Below, one piece after another: positions 60,421 to 64,000 of a DNA stretch of 64,000 bases (position 1 is its first letter; every line of letters starts with the position of its first letter). The position numbers and the translations under genes are program-made. A model generated the notes under the pieces. That model was given only the letters and a program-made list of their open reading frames with translations, was not told the origin of the DNA and searched no databases. The stretch covers positions 406,635-470,634 of the forward strand of contig VXBM01000239.1 in NCBI GenBank assembly GCA_013400155.1, read 5' to 3'. The stretch is from Helopsaltes ochotensis (Eukaryota; Chordata; Aves; Passeriformes; Locustellidae).

Positions 60421-60770
60421 ATCTGTTTGGACCTGCAATGTATTTCAACTTTGACCTTTGATATCTCTGGCTGCCGCTGTCTTGCGTCTTCTTTTATCAG
60501 AGACTTCCAGTCTCATGTCAATTTTAAGACACGGGCTGAGGGCCTTGGGCAAATATTCACTGGAGATTAGGAGGAGACTTTAATGAGCGCAGCGTGGCAG
60601 AAGCCCTTGCACGACAGTGGCTTTTGAAAAACCTTTCTCAGGGCAGTTGCAGCAAATCTGGAGCACGCCCTGATTTTGTTCACTTGAGATGCCAGCTGCA
60701 AGGCATGTTGTTCCATGTGAATTTTCCTTTGCGTTTCACCCGCTAAAAATGTCTGCTCTGCGGATGCTGG
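60421..60770. other. Candidate regulatory (enhancer-like) stretch
   Basis: Repeat-free sequence that starts with a nuclear-receptor DR1-like site overlapping a TCF/LEF-like site (60446-60463). Further on it has 'ttttatcagaga' (GATA-like) and 'actttaatgagc'. The minus frame at 60567-61064 (165 codons) crosses it and has no recognisable domain. Confidence 0.3.
60446..60463 (-). promoter_or_regulatory. DR1-like nuclear receptor site overlapping a TCF/LEF-like site
   Basis: On the minus strand 60446-60458 reads AGGTCA-A-AGTTGA, a direct repeat of nuclear-receptor half sites with one-base spacing, the type bound by HNF4 or RXR dimers. On the plus strand 60457-60463 reads CTTTGAT, the TCF/LEF core, sharing two bases with it. 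These are motif matches only. Confidence 0.35.
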
Positions 60771-60954
60771 GGGCTTGGAATGAATTTGGGAACACGTCCA
60801 AAAAATGGCGGGTGGGTGTGTTGCGTGGGTGAAGGGTAGTGGATGGAAATCCTGGTCAGATGAGGGGATACAAAGAAAAGATGATGTCAGTGCACACCCT
60901 GGCCAGAGCTGGGACAGAGGGAGGGAGGGAACATTTGTTTCCACCGGGTGCCTC

Positions 60955-61015
60955 AAGACGCTGACCCAGATTTGCGACGCCGCGGTGGTGGGGTTTTCGC
61001 AGCGCTGACGGCGCT
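60955..61015. other. Small CpG-dense patch
   Basis: About nine or ten CpG dinucleotides occur in about 60 bases, in a window that is otherwise CpG-poor. It is too short to be a classical CpG island. No transcription start, TATA box or open frame is clearly tied to it. Confidence 0.5.
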
Positions 61016-61789
61016 GGCAGCAGCTCAGCAGGAAATGGCTGGTGCAGCATGAACCTTCCATCACATCCCTTCAAGGGTGCTGAACCAACTACCTGGAAGG
61101 CTCTGAAGCTTGATGCTGGATTGGGAATTGCTTCCTGCTTCTTCCCCTCTTCTTCTCTGCAAATGCTAAAACTCTGTAGAAAAGCTGAGCGGTGGGATCT
61201 GGCTGCAAAGTCAGCTGTGTCTTTGAGACAAGCCCTGCCGTGAGCAGGTGATTGCGCCAGGTAACCCCCAGAGATCCCACCCGGATCACCAAAACCGGTG
61301 AGTTTGTAGTGGTATGAGTGTGGTGTCAGGTCCCTCAGGATACACACACCGGTGCAGAGCTGGCTGCAGGTGCATCCACCTGCCTACCACCTGCTTCCGT
61401 AAGAGTTTATCCCTTTTTACCTGCATCTTAATTAGTTGCTCAGCGACCAACAAATGATCACTGCTTTGTCTTAGTGTTTCCCTACCATCAGTCAGGTAAA
61501 ACTATCAGTGTTCTTTCATGACTTGTACAGTTCTGTTGAAGGAAATGATGTTATTCAAACACATACAAGATGGAGAATTTTGACTGACCTGGAGCTTATT
61601 TTAAAAAACTCTGTTGACATCATTGACTTCCTCTTTCTGTTCGAGTTACAGAACCACATCCTCCTTTCATTTTCACCTGCCTTCAGAGTTTGAAGCTCAG
61701 ACCTGTAGGAAGCACCAGGGAAAAAGAGGAAGCCTGGACTTGCTGGCAAGGTCTAACTCAGTCCTGCTGAGACCTGTTTTTACTGTCAT

Positions 61790-61885
61790 GGACTTAGACT
61801 TCCTGTTTGTGTCCCCTTTTCTCCCTCTAGAAAGTGGGAATGATTCTATTTGGCCTGCCATCAAACAGATAAAGAAGTTGAGGCT
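61790..61885 (+). mobile_element. MIR-like ancient SINE relic
   Basis: 'ccttttctccctctagaaag' then 'tgggaatgattctatttggc' matches the MIR stretch of the form 'ttccccatctgtaaaatgggaatgataata'. It is followed by 'aagaagttgaggcttag', where MIR has the 'gttgtgaggatta' part. The match is partial and divergent. Confidence 0.38.
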
Positions 61886-62217
61886 TAGAAAGGCAGACGA
61901 AGGTTAGAGGCAGACAAAGGACAAACTGTGGCAGCATCGTGCAGTCTGCAAGGAGATTGTATTTGCTTCATCACAAAGCAAGGCCACTGGGAAGGTCGTG
62001 GCAGTTTGGCTTCTTGCTCCAGGATTGGGAGGGCGACTCAGCCTGGCTGCAGCTGTGTACGAGCCCTTGGGTCTGTGGATGTGACTGTAAGGTAGAGTTC
62101 ATGGGATATTTCAGATTTCTTCAATTTCCTTTTCTGATGAGGTAGCAAGAGAAGAGCTGGTGATCTGCTCCATGTACTGAACCCCAGAAATGTCACTACT
62201 GCTCCAGTTTTGGCAGA

Positions 62218-62238
62218 TGAGTCATGACCCAGGTCATG
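62218..62238. promoter_or_regulatory. AP-1-like site joined to a short inverted repeat
   Basis: TGAGTCA at 62218-62224 is an exact AP-1 core. It overlaps the left arm of a 7-bp inverted repeat (CATGACC at 62223-62229, GGTCATG at 62232-62238) with a two-base loop. Both are short enough to arise by chance. Confidence 0.25.
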
Positions 62239-64000
62239 TTGTCCTAAGTGAAAATCATCTCCTTATGTCCCGTGAGGAGCTGTGATGGGTATCTTCCTGC
62301 AGGCCCACTTCTGTAGCAACTTGGCCAAGCAGGAGCTGGGTCCCTTACGTGGGACAGCTTCAGGCTGGCAGCAGGGATCTGGGTTTTGGCACCACGCTGG
62401 GCCCCTCTTCATGCACGAGGTGACATCGTTTTGACCCTTTGTGCAGGGAGGTGTCAGCTCCCCTCCCTGCTGAGGTCCAACACATCACTGCTGTGTGATG
62501 CCAGCCCCCGGTCTGCCCTCAGACATGCTCATCGTGCCTGCCCACATTGATTTCATTGAAGGGAAACCCACAGTTTATTGTGCCAAGCTCTTTTTTTCTT
62601 TTGTGCCAAGATCTCCTTGGCACAGGAGAGAGGTGTATTTTTCAGGAACTGTAGCTATCCCTGAGATTTTGCTGGTAGTTTTTAAAGTTGTGAATGACCA
62701 TGGTGGCTGCAGCTTTCAGGTCATCCAGGAGGGACTCAGTCACGCCAGGCCATGGAGTTCTGCTGGGCTGTTGCTTCCAGCCTACCCAATAGGATGGATG
62801 AGGGAAGAATCCTACCAACACTGTGCTGGATAAGACCATTCTCCATAGTGAAACACTTAGTGTTGTCCCTGTGGTCAGGATATGTCCCCTTGGCCTGGTT
62901 TGGGCTGCAGAAAGGCTGGGAGCATGGGGAAGACCTGGCTCCAGTCCATGTGACTCTCCCATTTGCTGCCTCTTCAGCTGAACTTTCCCCTGCCTTGGTA
63001 GGGGAAATGCCAACTGAGACATGTCTAATTCTTCTCTATCTTTCTCAGCCTGGACTTCTTTCCTTATCAGAGCGGCCAAAAATAACCTCTGCCTCCTGTC
63101 CAAATGTTGTTCATGCAAGATTGGCCTCCCACTACCCACATAGGAGAGTAAAGTGCACAGCTGGGGTTTTGTCCCTAGGCAAAAAACGACAGTAGCGCAG
63201 TGAGCAGGGGATTTCCAGAGGCAAGGTTTGTCTGCAGCTACTGGGGATTTTCCAAAAAGGATGATCCAAAGCGGAAGCCTTGAGCAGTCCTCACTGCATC
63301 TATTTGGGTATGTCGCATTTCACGGCTAGCTATCACAAGACATTGCAGGAAAATATTAGTGGTTTGGACTCAGAGGGTTTTTCATTCTTCTCTTCTGCCA
63401 TAGATTTCTTCCTTGAATTGCCCTCTTATTTTGATGTGCTTCCTTGTGGTTACTAGGTAAGAGAGAGACTGAAGCATTAGTGTAGAAATGCCCTGTATGG
63501 AAACAGAGTCCTTGATATGGGTAGATAGAAAGGGGCCAGATCTTCAGCAGAAGGTAGATGGATGCAGGGACATCTGAGGGACTCAGAGATCATTCCCTCA
63601 TTCCCCTGCACAGGTGATCCTTCATGGAGGTGACTGTTCAGGCCAGGGCAGCTCAGGCACAGGGTGTCCCATGACCATGAGCACATCGGGGAGATGTGTG
63701 GGAGTGGCAGAGGTTTTACAGAGGCTGGGGCTCTGAGTAAAAGGGGATGATGTGGCAAGAGCCTGCATGATGCAAGTGCTGCACGTCTCTTGCATGTTTG
63801 GTGCATGAGGTATGACAGAGAACGGGGAAAGTCCTCGAGCTTTGTAGGCAATTTTATTAATATAACATTATTTTAGAAGGCTGTCGAGCCATCTCCATCC
63901 TCCATCTCTCATTCATTCAGCAGGGCACTGCTTCCTCTGCCATACCAGCACGGGGGAGAATGGTAACACTGGCTACACCTTAGGGCTAACAAAAGTGTCA

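Larger units (their letters stand above)
61016..64000. other. Mostly unique non-coding sequence
   Basis: No gene is recognised. A MIR-like relic lies at 61790-61885. Frames at 62642-63139 (minus, 165 codons) and 62752-63195 (plus, 147 codons) overlap each other on opposite strands and have no recognisable domain. Confidence 0.5.

Overview
The window looks like vertebrate, and specifically avian, non-coding DNA. I found no convincing protein-coding gene, tRNA, rRNA or CRISPR array. The organism call rests on repeated CR1 retrotransposon copies in both orientations, each recognisable by its 3' end (a trinucleotide-free tail of the form 'tttccaacctaaa..gattct'), together with compact solo retroviral LTRs. 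The base composition is mid-GC and CpG-poor, and there are long intervals without open frames. Within birds a songbird seems likely from the look of the LTR pair, but I cannot prove that from sequence alone. The window is best read as a gene desert or the inside of a very large intron.

Layout. 1-3.3 kb: two complete solo LTRs of one endogenous retrovirus family sit head to head (396-737 minus, 774-1118 plus). Each has its own target-site duplication and only 36 bp lies between them. A CR1 tail follows at 3158. 3.3-15 kb: unique sequence with an (AG)n tract, a MIR-like relic at 8650 and a long (TTCC)n tract that contains a 156-base assembly gap. 15-34 kb: a minus-strand CR1 at 15111, then about 18 kb of mostly unique sequence with a MIR-like relic at 26.15 kb, a (TA)n tract at 27.2 kb, and stretches whose homeodomain-type motifs make them candidate regulatory elements (notably 20.8-21.4 kb). 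34-48.5 kb is the repeat-rich part. It holds CR1 copies at 34010 (+), 36672 (+), 42713-44862 (-, with a decayed reverse-transcriptase frame), 46200 (+) and 47270-48500 (+, internally deleted), and a perfect 36-bp palindrome at 39855. 48.5-64 kb: mostly unique, with candidate regulatory stretches near 54.2, 59.0 and 60.4 kb, one small CpG-dense patch at 60.96 kb and a MIR-like relic at 61.8 kb.

No set of genes can be said to work together here. All recognisable coding sequence is retrotransposon debris (CR1 ORF2). The open frames longer than 60 codons outside CR1 look like chance frames: I saw no domain, no supporting splice structure and no family I recognise. I found no new biological system. 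The observations most worth checking are the paired inverted LTRs with separate target duplications, the spacerless 36-bp palindrome, and the candidate enhancer-like stretches.
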